Shown: positions 25,579 to 34,096, numbered from the stretch's first letter. The stretch is 64,000 nt of DNA from Treponema sp. (GCA_016281495.1 JAEEIU010000057.1:1-64000), one strand, 5' to 3'. Numbers and translations are program-made. The notes: generated from the sequence alone by a model not told the origin.

Positions 25579-25592
25579 TTGGGTTACCCCAA
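25579..25592 (-). promoter_or_regulatory. GNRA-capped hairpin between leader ORF and mgtE
   Basis: On the minus strand TTGGG-GTAA-CCCAA forms a five-pair hairpin with a GTAA (GNRA-type) tetraloop, 27 bases before the mgtE start. It may be part of a leader structure that alternates with pairing of the ribosome site. Confidence 0.35.
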
Positions 25593-25624
25593 AATAGGAC
25601 AGGCTGTTTTCTGATTTCTTTGAT

Positions 25625-25711
25625 TTAGGATTGAAAAGAAAGATCAAGGAGAAGCCTGCCGCAAAATGTCATGTTACCCGGATACGACCCGTCACTACTG
25701 CCATCGCCCAT
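25625..25711 (-). CDS. Candidate 28-residue leader peptide upstream of mgtE
   Basis: A short reading frame too small for routine ORF calling. It has a near-perfect ribosome site (AAAGGAGG, five bases before ATG 25711), stronger than that of mgtE itself. The peptide opens MGDGSSDGSYPGN, has a Cys at position 17 and a Leu-rich tail, and ends 72 bases before mgtE. Known Mg2+ transporter genes (mgtA/mgtC in enterics) are controlled by short leader ORFs whose translation responds to Mg2+. The location and Asp/Gly/Ser/Pro composition fit that idea, but homology is not claimed. Conservation in other treponemes would be the test. Confidence 0.5.
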   Translation of the reverse strand: MGDGSSDGSYPGNMTFCGRLLLDLSFQS

Positions 25712-25840
25712 AGCGTCCTCCTTTAAGAATTGAAAGTTGCCCCATTATAAAAAATCCAACAAGTGGTGTCAAGCAAAAAAACTCACAACATAAGAAGTTC
25801 AGCCATACTAAATAAATATATATTCTCTTAATTCAAATAG

Positions 25841-25938
25841 AAAATGTGCTCCCATCGGGGATCTGTCCCACAACAACGGCTTCCGCGCTTTGCTTGTGCA
25901 GATGTTGTTGTGTGCCAGCCCCCGATTCCGCACATTTT
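25841..25938. repeat. 98-bp nested inverted repeat in the mgtE-tyrS gap
   Basis: Three nested arm pairs define the structure: AAAATGTGC (25841-25849) with GCACATTTT (25930-25938); ATCGGGG (25854-25860) with CCCCGAT (25920-25926); and CACAACAAC (25869-25877) with GTTGTTGTG (25904-25912). It is GC-richer than its AT-rich surroundings. No T-run follows either end. It could be a small structured RNA or a MITE/REP-like mobile repeat. The rest of the 25712-26118 gap is AT-rich with short palindromes such as TTATGCATTATGAATTATGCATTAA (about 26052-26076) and no gene I can support. Confidence 0.65.
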
Positions 25939-26118
25939 AGTTTTTGCAAAATTAAGAAGCCAAACATCAATATGGCTGAACTTCCTAAATTCTGCATTTT
26001 TCCTTAATAGACCACAATTTTTCTTTCTTAAACAAGCAACTATCAATTCTTAATTATGCATTATGAATTATGCATTAAATTATCCGTCCTATTGAAGAAA
26101 AAGAAGTTTTGATATAAG

Positions 26119-27348
26119 ATGGCGCTCATGAGTTTATATGAAGATTTGAAATGGCGCGGACTTATTAAGGATGTTGTTGGAGAAGAATCCAAGCTCCAGG
26201 AACTATTGGACGGCAAACCCTTTACATTCTACTGGGGTACCGATCCTACAGCCGACAGCCTTCACCTTGGACATTATTCCTCACTCTGCCTTGCAAAACG
26301 GCTTTCCATTGCGGGACACCACCCCATCCTTCTTTGCGGTGGCGCTACGGGACGCATTGGGGATCCACGCCCTACAGCAGAAAGGGAAATCATCTCAGAA
26401 GACCTCATCAACAGCAATATCGTGGGCATACGCAACCAGATAAAGGACATTGTCCCGGCCGCAGAACTGGTGGATAACTATGACTGGTGGAGCGGAAAGA
26501 GCTTTTTGAACACCCTCCGTGACATCGGAAAATACATCAACGTCAACTACATGCTCGACAAGGACATAATCCGCCGCCGGCTTGAAACAGGCATCACTTA
26601 TGCGGAATTCTCATACATGCTCCTGCAGGGATACGACTTCCTCTACCTCTACCAGAACAAGAACTGCATCATGCAGGTTGAAGGCAGCGACCAGTGGGGC
26701 AACATCACTACGGGAATCGACCTCATCCGCAAGATTACGGACAAAGAGGCCTACGGATTCACCATGCCGCTAATCCTGGACTCAACCGGCAAGAAATTCG
26801 GAAAGAGCGAAGGAAACGCACTCTGGCTCAACAAGGAAAAGACTTCTCCATACCAGATATACCAGTATCTGTTCAACACGGACGACTCCAAGGTACTTGA
26901 ATACCTCAAGGTGTTCACATTCCTGCCAAGGGAACAGATTGAGGAAATTTACCGCCAGCAGCAGGCCGCACCGGAGACACGCATCGCACAGAAAACCCTT
27001 GCATACGAGGTGGTTAAGGACCTTCACGGCAAGGAAGAGGCAGACAAGGCAGTAGACGGGGCAAAGGCAGCATTCAGCGGTCAGGGCGACAAGAACAACA
27101 TGCCTACTGTGGAAATGCCAAAGTCAGCTGTGGAAGCCGGAACAGGTGTCATTGACCTTTTCTTCAGCGCAAAGCTTGGTGGTACAAAAAGTGACATCCG
27201 CCGCCTGATTGAACAGGGTGGTGCCTCGATAAACGGAAATGCAGTCTCTGACGTTAAAAAGACCGTCACAAGCGACGATCTGGACAAAGACGGGGAACTT
27301 GTTCTTCGTTCAGGCAAGAAGAAATTCGTCCGCGTGGTGTTCAAGTAA
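26119..27348 (+). CDS. tyrS: Tyrosyl-tRNA synthetase
   Basis: A 409-residue class I aminoacyl-tRNA synthetase. The HIGH-type motif is LHLGHYSS (about 48-55). The Tyr-site region has MLLQGYDFLYLY and QVEGSDQWGNITTG (about 191-204). The KMSKS-type loop is KKFGKSEGNALW (about 227-238). A C-terminal S4 RNA-binding domain (SDIRRLIEQGGASINGN, about 355-371) completes a full-length TyrS. ATG 26119 follows a TATAAG hexamer (26113-26118) directly, so if that is the -10 box the true start is ATG 26128 (MSLYEDL) on a nearly leaderless message. A hairpin with a T-run follows the gene. Confidence 0.95.
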   Translation: MALMSLYEDLKWRGLIKDVVGEESKLQELLDGKPFTFYWGTDPTADSLHLGHYSSLCLAKRLSIAGHHPILLCGGATGRIGDPRPTAEREIISEDLINSNIVGIRNQIKDIVPAAELVDNYDWWSGKSFLNTLRDIGKYINVNYMLDKDIIRRRLETGITYAEFSYMLLQGYDFLYLYQNKNCIMQVEGSDQWGNITTGIDLIRKITDKEAYGFTMPLILDSTGKKFGKSEGNALWLNKEKTSPYQIYQYLFNTDDSKVLEYLKVFTFLPREQIEEIYRQQQAAPETRIAQKTLAYEVVKDLHGKEEADKAVDGAKAAFSGQGDKNNMPTVEMPKSAVEAGTGVIDLFFSAKLGGTKSDIRRLIEQGGASINGNAVSDVKKTVTSDDLDKDGELVLRSGKKKFVRVVFK

Positions 27349-27391
27349 GACGATTTCCAGCCAATCAAACAATCAGCTCTAAGAAAATAAG

Positions 27392-27432
27392 CGGCATTTC
27401 AATTCTTTATTGTGATGCCGTTCATTTTTTTG
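27392..27432 (+). terminator. Terminator after tyrS
   Basis: CGGCAT (27392-27397) with an inner CAAT/ATTG pairing and ATGCCG (27415-27420), followed by TTCATTTTTTT. Confidence 0.6.
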
Positions 27433-27504
27433 TAAATTCTGCCGATAATCGAATAGTGTGAACTCTTCATTATTATGGACATGAGGGACTTTCACCAAAA
27501 AAAC

Positions 27505-27533
27505 TTGACGGTACACGCATTCGATGGTAAAAT
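27505..27533 (+). promoter_or_regulatory. Sigma-70 promoter of the rsbU-like operon
   Basis: -35 TTGACG (27505-27510), 17-bp spacer, -10 TAAAAT (27528-27533). Transcription would start near 27540, about 43 bp before the TTG start. Confidence 0.75.
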
Positions 27534-27582
27534 ATTAGAACGTTCTGGATTTTTATCATAGACGGGTACAGGGAGTAATATT

Positions 27583-29280
27583 TTGACATTTGATAATGCT
27601 TATGTTTACATTCCTCTTTTCGCCATCTCGGCTCTTTCGCTCGGGCTGCTTATTCTCCTGCTTATTGCCAGGAAACGCAGTACGGCCAGGGTCAGCTTTA
27701 TTACTCTTGCATCAAACATCATCATTATCGTATCAAGTTTAATCTCTGCCATTGCCTCCCTTACGGGAAAGATGGGCAACGGCCTGTTCATGTTCTACTG
27801 CCTGAGCATTTTTGCCATCGCATTCATCCTTCTTCCTTACGGTGCAATGCTTGCAATGTTCGAGCCAAAGAAAATCGACAAATTGGTACCGAAATCCTAT
27901 AACGAGGCAGCCCTGAAAGCCAGGGATCAGATTCAAAAAACAGAGGAAAAGGCAAAGGACCTTACAGAGGAAGACTTCTCCCTGATGGACATAAACCGCG
28001 ACTTCATGGCAAAGGCAGCCCAGGCTTATGGCTCAGACAAGGGCTACAACAACTTCCTTGAGTACATAAACCACACCATAAGGGAGCAGATCAACGCAGA
28101 CGGAGCCGCTATCCTCATGGTTGATGATTTTGAGGACATAATTTCTGTAAAGGCATTTGAAGGAGACTTCCCTCCCCCATACAAGCTGCCTTCAGACTTA
28201 CCGCATAAACCCGTACGCGTATCAACAAGCTTTAAATTTGCAACTTTCCCGCTCCAGGACAATGTTTTTGGGGAAATAGCAAAATCTGGCCGTCCGGAAC
28301 TTATTGAAAAACCAGAATTGGACAGCAGGATATATCAGAACGGACCTGAGGAATTCCTTGAGTGCGGAAGCTACATCATTGTTCCTATGAAAATCCAGGG
28401 TACCGTTATCGGTGTTACGGCTTTTGCACGTAAAAACGGCTCCGACAAGCTTACCCAGAGTGACCTTAAGACCGCAAGTACACTTACAGACTTTGCAGCC
28501 GCTACAATTCAGAATGTAATCTCAGTAAAAGATATAATTGAAAAAAGCGAGATGAACAAGGAAGCAGAGATCGCAGGACGCATCCAGAACAAGATGAAAC
28601 CCGAGAAACTCCCTGCAGTAAAGGGGCTTCAGCTTGGATCCGTATGGAATCAGGCGGAGGGTGTATGCGGCGACTTCTATGACATAATTCCTTCCCGCAA
28701 GGATCGTGTATCATTCATAATGGGTGATATAGCCGGAAAGGGCGTAAACAGCATGTCCGTCATGACAATGATTCGTGCAATGCTCCGTCTGGTTGTGAAC
28801 ACCACGCAGTCAGCAGGCAAAATCCTTACATGGGTGAACAAGGGACTTACAAGCGAGTCCTTCAGCACAGACCATTTTGGTTCCGTATCGCTGATAAACT
28901 ACAATCCGCTTGCAAAAACAATGGAATTTTCCACTGGTGGCATAGTGCCAGTCTGGTATTTTGACTCTTCTACCTCGGAATTTACCCAGATTTCACAGAA
29001 TTCTGACCCTCTGGGCGTAGAAAAATCAACAGAATACAAAGAATTCGTGCAAAATGTTAAAAGTGGTGATATAATAGTCATGTATACTGATGGTGTTGTG
29101 GAAGCTGTCAATTCCAATGGTCAGCAGTATACTTCGGATACTCTGTTGAACTTGATTAAAACAAATCATGCGAAACCGAGTAAAGAATTAGCCAACCTTG
29201 TAAAGGCTGACATAAAAAACTTCAGCGGCAACGCCGAACAGCATGATGACCAGTCGCTGCTGATAATTAAATTACAGTAA
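27583..29280 (+). CDS. RsbU/SpoIIE-type PP2C phosphatase with membrane and GAF regions
   Basis: A 565-residue membrane protein. Three N-terminal hydrophobic segments lie at about 8-29, 38-62 and 66-92. A linker follows, then a GAF-like sensor domain (about 165-310; INADGAAILMVDDFEDI). The C-terminal domain is a PP2C-type serine phosphatase (about 345-565; GDFYDIIPSRKDRVSFIMGD, DIAGKGVNSMSVMTMIRAML, MYTDGVVEA, HDDQSLLIIK) with the metal-binding Asp residues in place. It should dephosphorylate the STAS protein encoded next. TTG 27583 is the start, with GGGAG seven bases upstream. The STAS gene follows 23 bp downstream and the kinase gene after it, so the operon holds a complete partner-switching set. 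Confidence 0.9.
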   Translation: MTFDNAYVYIPLFAISALSLGLLILLLIARKRSTARVSFITLASNIIIIVSSLISAIASLTGKMGNGLFMFYCLSIFAIAFILLPYGAMLAMFEPKKIDKLVPKSYNEAALKARDQIQKTEEKAKDLTEEDFSLMDINRDFMAKAAQAYGSDKGYNNFLEYINHTIREQINADGAAILMVDDFEDIISVKAFEGDFPPPYKLPSDLPHKPVRVSTSFKFATFPLQDNVFGEIAKSGRPELIEKPELDSRIYQNGPEEFLECGSYIIVPMKIQGTVIGVTAFARKNGSDKLTQSDLKTASTLTDFAAATIQNVISVKDIIEKSEMNKEAEIAGRIQNKMKPEKLPAVKGLQLGSVWNQAEGVCGDFYDIIPSRKDRVSFIMGDIAGKGVNSMSVMTMIRAMLRLVVNTTQSAGKILTWVNKGLTSESFSTDHFGSVSLINYNPLAKTMEFSTGGIVPVWYFDSSTSEFTQISQNSDPLGVEKSTEYKEFVQNVKSGDIIVMYTDGVVEAVNSNGQQYTSDTLLNLIKTNHAKPSKELANLVKADIKNFSGNAEQHDDQSLLIIKLQ

Positions 29281-29303
29281 ATTGTGCAATAAGGAGAACA
29301 CTT

Positions 29304-29642
29304 ATGGAACTGAAAATACGCAAAAATGGTGAGGTTTACATCATTGACGTAAATGGCGAAATGGACTTGTACAATTCTTACAAGCTTAAAGAGTTAGTCA
29401 TGAAGATGCTTGAAAAGAATGTAAAATCATTTGTCATCAATCTTGAGCAGGTTGACTACATCGACTCTTCCGGAATCGGTGCATTGATTTACATTTGCTC
29501 AACCATCAAGAAGATGAACCTTAAGCTTTACATTTCCAACATACATGGCTCTGTAAAGAAGGTTATTGAACTTACAAAACTTATGGGGTACTTTCCTATT
29601 GCAAATTCCGTTGAAGAAGCCCTGCTGATGATTAACGAATAA
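29304..29642 (+). CDS. STAS-domain anti-sigma factor antagonist (RsbV-like)
   Basis: A 112-residue single STAS domain. The phosphorylation loop VDYIDSSGIGALIYI (about 50-64) contains the target serines that the HATPase kinase phosphorylates and the PP2C protein dephosphorylates in RsbV/SpoIIAA systems. AAGGAG precedes the ATG. It lies between the phosphatase and kinase genes, the classical order of partner-switching operons. The final output (a sigma factor or another partner) is not encoded nearby. Confidence 0.92.
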   Translation: MELKIRKNGEVYIIDVNGEMDLYNSYKLKELVMKMLEKNVKSFVINLEQVDYIDSSGIGALIYICSTIKKMNLKLYISNIHGSVKKVIELTKLMGYFPIANSVEEALLMINE

Positions 29643-29655
29643 GGAGACTTGACAG

Positions 29656-30207
29656 ATGGAATTAATAAAAGAACTCCGTGCGGACAGTAACGATCCTTTA
29701 TTTGACAAAGCTAACATGCTTTACAAAGAATTTCCTTCAGATTTCCGCCAGATTCGTTATTTTACACTGCTTATTGTACAGTCTGCTCCACTGGAGATCA
29801 AGGAAATAAACCTTCTTGAACAGCAGATTTCTGAGATCATCAAAAATGCCGTAAAACACGGAAACCACTGTGACATCAACAAAAAGGTTCATGTGTGGTA
29901 CTCTTTCAGCCCCAACCATGCCCACATTATCGTAGAGGATGAAGGCGAAGGCTTTAAGGACCTTGAGAAATGGAACGACTTCAACCGCAAGAGATTGGAT
30001 TGTCTCCATAACTCAAATTTCGAGGAACTTACAAATTATGTAACGTTCCGTACCAAACAGTCCGATGAACAGGATGGTGGAAACGCTTTGTTTGCCGCCC
30101 TTGAGTATTGGAACGGTGGATTTGTTTACAACGACAAGCGCAACGGTGTCGCAATGCTGAAAAAATATCAGCAGAAGAGGCACGGTGTTACGATTGACGG
30201 AGAGTAA
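29656..30207 (+). CDS. HATPase serine kinase, RsbW-like
   Basis: A 183-residue GHKL ATPase of the anti-sigma kinase type. The N box is LLEQQISEIIKNAVKHGN (about 54-71), with the Mg2+-chelating Asn, and the G1 box is IIVEDEGEGFKDL (about 94-106). The last about 60 residues (about 125-183) contain the G2-like GGNALFAAL. AAGGAG lies about ten bases before the ATG. The predicted role is to phosphorylate the upstream STAS protein and to hold its target when that protein is phosphorylated. The length is slightly above the about 150 residues usual for RsbW. Confidence 0.88.
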   Translation: MELIKELRADSNDPLFDKANMLYKEFPSDFRQIRYFTLLIVQSAPLEIKEINLLEQQISEIIKNAVKHGNHCDINKKVHVWYSFSPNHAHIIVEDEGEGFKDLEKWNDFNRKRLDCLHNSNFEELTNYVTFRTKQSDEQDGGNALFAALEYWNGGFVYNDKRNGVAMLKKYQQKRHGVTIDGE

Positions 30208-30211
30208 ACGA

Positions 30212-30240
30212 TTGACAAAAACATCAGTTCTGAGTAACAT
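30212..30240 (+). promoter_or_regulatory. Promoter of ssrA
   Basis: -35 TTGACA (30212-30217), 17-bp spacer, -10-like TAACAT (30235-30240), four of six matches. It starts within five bases of the kinase stop codon, so tmRNA has its own promoter. Confidence 0.6.
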
Positions 30241-30259
30241 ACTTTTTTGTATAAAAATC

Positions 30260-30642
30260 GGGGGTGTCCCGGTTTCGACAGGTAGGAGTGTACTTGTGCT
30301 GCAGGTGAGGCTCTCATCTGGTCTCTGATACAGGTGAAAAATATAACTGCCAAACGTAGAGAAGACGAATTGTCTGAAAACGAACAGTTAGCTCTTGCTG
30401 CTTAATTGCGCATGAGCCGGAACTCGTGGGGTGCTGTTCCTAACGTCGCGATGTTCTGTCACAAACAGGGACTTGCCTTATGTACTGTCTGAAGTATATA
30501 TGGGACATCCGAAAGGAAATCAGAATACGGAGACGACGCCTTTGAAGCCGCTACCGTTTCCCGACAAATACCTCGCTTCAATAAACCTGTAGAGGCGCCT
30601 GGACAGCTTATTTGGACAGGGGTTCAATTCCCCTCACCTCCA
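30260..30642 (+). ncRNA. ssrA: tmRNA (ssrA)
   Basis: The 5' end GGGGGTGTCCCGGTTTCGAC and the 3' end GGGTTCAATTCCCCTCACCTCC are diagnostic tmRNA termini. GGGGGTG pairs with CACCTCC to form the acceptor stem. The tag reading frame runs from a likely GCC resume codon at 30349 to TAA 30403-30405, giving AKRREDELSENEQLALAA, which ends in the proteolysis signal LALAA. The length is 383 nt and CCA is not encoded. It rescues stalled ribosomes together with SmpB. Confidence 0.96.
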
Positions 30643-30650
30643 TGAAAAAA

Positions 30651-30681
30651 CCGCAATTCAATTTTGAACTGCGGTTTTTTT
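30651..30681 (+). terminator. Terminator of ssrA
   Basis: CCGCAATTCAA / TTGAACTGCGG hairpin (30651-30674) with one mismatch, then seven T. Confidence 0.85.
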
Positions 30682-30744
30682 ATTTATCTTACTTTTTCCT
30701 TTTTACTTTAGATTAAGGCGGGATTAACTTCCTTATTCTTTCCC

Positions 30745-33423
30745 TTATTTGATTTTACGTGTAAATGCATCCCTGTAACCCGCATCGCGGAACTTCTCGA
30801 GTACTGCACCGTATTCGTCAAGGCCAAGAGGTCCTACAAGAACCCTAAAGCCCTTTCCACCAGCTCCAGGTATTGCTACTACAGGATACTGACTGTGCTT
30901 TCTTGCAAGTTCTTCGGCTTCCCTTGCCTCAACAACTGTGGCAAACTGAACATAATACTTACCGCTTACAAGATCACTTTCGTTCTTGAATATTCCGGTT
31001 AACGGTATTTCAGGCTGTTTGACTTCTTCTACCGGTTCTTCCTCTTTTTCAAGGATAATCGGCTTGTATTCTTCTTCGGGTTTAGCTTCTTCCTCCGGTT
31101 CAGTTGAATTAACTCCTTCACCCTCACCGTCATTCTCCAGTTCTTTCGGAATCTCAGGCTTCCTGTCATCTACCTTTTCACCAGGCTGATCTTCATCTGG
31201 TGCGGGTTCTGATTCATCAGGTTCAACAGGAACAACAATCTCCTCAATGTAATCGTCCTCAGGAATGTCCTTTTCCTCCTGAACAACAGGATTCTCGTTA
31301 TTGCGCTCTGGCTCCCTTACAGCAGAAAGATCGGCAACAGGCTCCTCGTCACGTACACGTTCATGAGGCTTAACAGCTTCTTCCGGCATATCCTCATCAG
31401 GAACATCCTCTACCTTTTCTTCGCTTTCAACCTCTTCACCAGGCTTGTCATCATCGGCCATGTTTTCTTCGCTGTCAACCTTCTCACCTTCAAGGTCAGG
31501 CTCAAGACCAGGCTCAACTGGCTTTACCTTCTCTCCTGTCCTGTCTTCAGCTGGACCAGGCTCATTGTTTGGAACTGCTTCTCCGGCTGCATCAGGATCT
31601 GGAGTTTTCTCCGGCTCAACAGATTCAACTGCCTCACCGCTCTTATCCATCGGAATGCCGCTTTCATCTACAACAACAGGCTCTTCATATTCATCCGGTT
31701 CAACAGCCTTTACGCGTTCACCGTTCATGTCATCTTCTATATCAGGCGTTTCCTGTTTTCCAACTGGCCTTGGCTTTTGCTCAACCGGTTTTACAGGTTC
31801 AACAGCTTCTTCTTCAATTTCTTCAGGCACTTCCGGTTCAACAGGTTCAACCTCTTCCTCAGACTTTTCTTCCGGAATTTCTTCTTCTACGGTCTCTTCC
31901 GGTTCAACGGATTCAACATCCTCTCCCTCTTTTTCTTCTGGAACGGTTTCTTCTTCAACTTCCTCGGGTTCTTCCGGCTCTACAGATTCAACTTCTTCAT
32001 CAGAGTTTTCCTCAGGTTCTTCAAGCGGTTCTGCATCCTCTACGTTTTCACCGTCCTTGTCTTCTTCCGGTTCCTGAGGTGTTTCCTCTTCAGGTTCCTG
32101 GATTGGCTCTTCCTCTACTTCCTCGTCAGCTTCTTCTGGTTCTGTATCCTCTACTTCCTCACCGTCGCTTTCTTCAGGAATTGTTTCTTCCGTTTCCTCT
32201 GGTTCAACAGGCTCAACTTCCTCATCAGAGTTTTCCTCTGGAGTTTCCTCTTCAACAGGAGTTTCTTCTGGTTCTTCAACCGGTTCAGTATTGTCTACGT
32301 CTTCATCATTCTGATCGTTTTCGGGATTGTTTTCTTCCTCAGGAACAGTCTCATCCGGGATTTCTTCCTCAATTGTCTCATCAGGTTCTACTGAACGGAC
32401 ACCCTCAGATTTCATGTCATCATCTGGCGGAAGTTCATCTAATGGTGGAAGATCATTATCGACCGGCTCATAATTTCTCTGATGCCTGTGCTCTGACGGT
32501 TTTACAGGTTCCTCAACAGGCTCTTCTTCCTGCGGTTCTTCCTCTATTTCCTCTGGAGTTTCAGGTTCCTGAACTGATTCATCCTCTACAGGCTCATCTT
32601 CGACAGGCTCCTCTATCTCCTCTTCTACCGGTTCTTCAACAGCTTCTTCTACTGGCTCCGGTTCTGTTTCATCTTCAACAGGAGTTTCTTCCTCTACGGT
32701 TTCATCGGGTTCCTCTACAGGCTCATCCTCAACAGGCTCTTCTATTTCTTCCTCAACGGGTTCAACCTTTTCCTCAACAGGCTCAATTTCCTCAGGTTCT
32801 TCTACTGATTCTTCAATCGGCTCTTCAAGCTGTTCCTCTTCCTCTGGTTCCTGAACAGTTTCCTCTTCAACAGGTTCGTCTTCCTCTGGTTCTTCCAGTT
32901 CTTCCTCGGGTTCCTGAACGGGTTCTTCGGGCTTTGTGGCAACAGGTTCTTCTTCTTTTTGTTCTACAGGCTCATTACCCCTCTCTGCCGGAGATGGACG
33001 CTGAACGTCTTTTTTATCCTGCTCAAAATCGGTCTCTTCCCCTGTTCTGACTGCAGAAATCACCGCATTTCCGGATGAACTCTGGTCATAGGAATTGGAT
33101 CTTTTTCCAAGCTGAACTTTAAGTGCAGACTTATCATCAAGCCCCAGCTGGGAAGCTGCTTCCTGAGAAATCAAAAGGGCATAATCTGTACTGTCATCAA
33201 GCTTTCCAAGATTTAAAACCTGAACATTGCGTCCTGTATCTGGATTTGAGACTGAGATGCTGTCTCCCGGAAGATATCCCTTGGCTTTAGAGAAAAGTCC
33301 GCGCGGCAACTGATTGGACTTTGCAATGACAGCACCTCCATCCTCATATTCAACGGAGGTTGATGTTGCAAATAGAGAAAATGTAATTCCGAGTGTGAAT
33401 ATTGCCGCTAAAAATCTTTTCAT
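30745..33423 (-). CDS. Exported SPOR-domain protein with giant Glu/Pro-rich spacer
   Basis: An 892-residue exported protein. The signal peptide (MKRFLAAIFTLGITFSLFA) is followed by a small N-terminal domain (about 20-125; GYLPGDSISVSNPDTGRNV suggests a double-psi barrel like RlpA). About 680 residues then consist almost only of E, P, V, D and T in loose EEPVEEP-type repeats. The C-terminal SPOR domain (about 815-890; GKYYVQFATVVEAREAEELA, GFRVLVGPLG) binds peptidoglycan lacking stem peptides at division sites. The acidic Pro-rich stretch is probably an extended periplasmic tether. ATG 33423 is chosen because GAGG is six bases upstream; ATG 33429 is the alternative. The small exported gene upstream ends 23 bp before it. 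Confidence 0.85.
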   Translation of the reverse strand: MKRFLAAIFTLGITFSLFATSTSVEYEDGGAVIAKSNQLPRGLFSKAKGYLPGDSISVSNPDTGRNVQVLNLGKLDDSTDYALLISQEAASQLGLDDKSALKVQLGKRSNSYDQSSSGNAVISAVRTGEETDFEQDKKDVQRPSPAERGNEPVEQKEEEPVATKPEEPVQEPEEELEEPEEDEPVEEETVQEPEEEEQLEEPIEESVEEPEEIEPVEEKVEPVEEEIEEPVEDEPVEEPDETVEEETPVEDETEPEPVEEAVEEPVEEEIEEPVEDEPVEDESVQEPETPEEIEEEPQEEEPVEEPVKPSEHRHQRNYEPVDNDLPPLDELPPDDDMKSEGVRSVEPDETIEEEIPDETVPEEENNPENDQNDEDVDNTEPVEEPEETPVEEETPEENSDEEVEPVEPEETEETIPEESDGEEVEDTEPEEADEEVEEEPIQEPEEETPQEPEEDKDGENVEDAEPLEEPEENSDEEVESVEPEEPEEVEEETVPEEKEGEDVESVEPEETVEEEIPEEKSEEEVEPVEPEVPEEIEEEAVEPVKPVEQKPRPVGKQETPDIEDDMNGERVKAVEPDEYEEPVVVDESGIPMDKSGEAVESVEPEKTPDPDAAGEAVPNNEPGPAEDRTGEKVKPVEPGLEPDLEGEKVDSEENMADDDKPGEEVESEEKVEDVPDEDMPEEAVKPHERVRDEEPVADLSAVREPERNNENPVVQEEKDIPEDDYIEEIVVPVEPDESEPAPDEDQPGEKVDDRKPEIPKELENDGEGEGVNSTEPEEEAKPEEEYKPIILEKEEEPVEEVKQPEIPLTGIFKNESDLVSGKYYVQFATVVEAREAEELARKHSQYPVVAIPGAGGKGFRVLVGPLGLDEYGAVLEKFRDAGYRDAFTRKIK

Positions 33424-33446
33424 TTTCATCCTCACCACATTTTCCC

Positions 33447-33959
33447 TTATTTAACGGTTTGATAGATGTCCTGTGCTATTTCCGCTACAAATGAACTTAT
33501 TCCGTGCTCATTATCCAGTCTGTTGGAGACTTTTGCCGGTGTCCTGGTTCCAGAACTGATTTGTGCGCCTGTTGTGGCATTGTATACAGTCCAGTCAACT
33601 TTCTTTATGTGGGACAAGTAGATTCCGCTTGGATTTGGAGATATATTAGCCTGAAAATCTGCGACAATTACGACAAACCACTCGCATTTTCCCAGTTTTG
33701 CCTCTGCCATTGAGCGGTAGTAGATTGTCTTGTCCTCATATTCGTCTTCTGAGGATGCGGCAGGGGAATTGGTTACGATAAATCCCTTATCAAAAAAATA
33801 GTCAAACAGGGCATTCTCGATTACATGAGATGATGCACGGACTTCTGACTGAGTATTATCATGCTGAATGACTTGAAAAGAAATGACTGCTGCATGACTT
33901 GAAGCTACAGCCAAAGCCACCAGAATGATCGTGAAAAGTATGTATTTTCTTCTGCTCAT
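33447..33959 (-). CDS. Small exported protein of unknown function
   Basis: A 170-residue protein with an N-terminal signal peptide or anchor (KYILFTIILVALAVASSHAA) and a compact mature domain containing VIENALFDYFFDKGFIVTN, EWFVVIVADFQANIS and a C-terminal SSFVAEIAQDIYQTVK. I do not recognise the family. The pattern resembles small periplasmic proteins with an alternating alpha/beta fold. ATG 33959 is chosen for its GAGGGG ribosome site over an upstream in-frame start. It is co-directional with, and immediately upstream of, the SPOR protein, so a shared envelope role is plausible. Confidence 0.7.
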   Translation of the reverse strand: MSRRKYILFTIILVALAVASSHAAVISFQVIQHDNTQSEVRASSHVIENALFDYFFDKGFIVTNSPAASSEDEYEDKTIYYRSMAEAKLGKCEWFVVIVADFQANISPNPSGIYLSHIKKVDWTVYNATTGAQISSGTRTPAKVSNRLDNEHGISSFVAEIAQDIYQTVK

Positions 33960-34047
33960 GGCAAATCCCCTCTTTAAAACGTGATAATACACCTAAATCT
34001 ACCCTTATATCATCGGTATTCTAAAGTTTCAGTTTAGATTTAAATTA

Positions 34048-34076
34048 TTGAAGAAAAAACCCGCGTATGGTACAAT
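34048..34076 (+). promoter_or_regulatory. Promoter of the dehydratase/aminotransferase/XDH-like operon
   Basis: -35 TTGAAG (34048-34053), 17-bp spacer, -10 TACAAT (34071-34076), giving a start near 34083 and a short leader before ATG 34097. Confidence 0.7.
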
Positions 34077-34096
34077 AAAAGCCATAAGGTATTTTT

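Noticed and set aside
25553..25730. M-box riboswitch upstream of mgtE
   Set aside because: The conserved M-box blocks could not be found; a coding leader explains the strong ribosome site better.
25844..26053. Open frames across the 25.8-26.05 kb gap
   Set aside because: They cover the 98-bp inverted repeat and AT-rich DNA, lack ribosome sites, and have no recognisable domain.
31363..33050. Long plus-strand open frames opposite the SPOR protein, rich in Phe/Leu/Gln or Ser/Gly
   Set aside because: They mirror the Glu/Pro-rich repeats of the minus-strand gene; repeat composition removes stop codons from other frames. No ribosome sites or domains.
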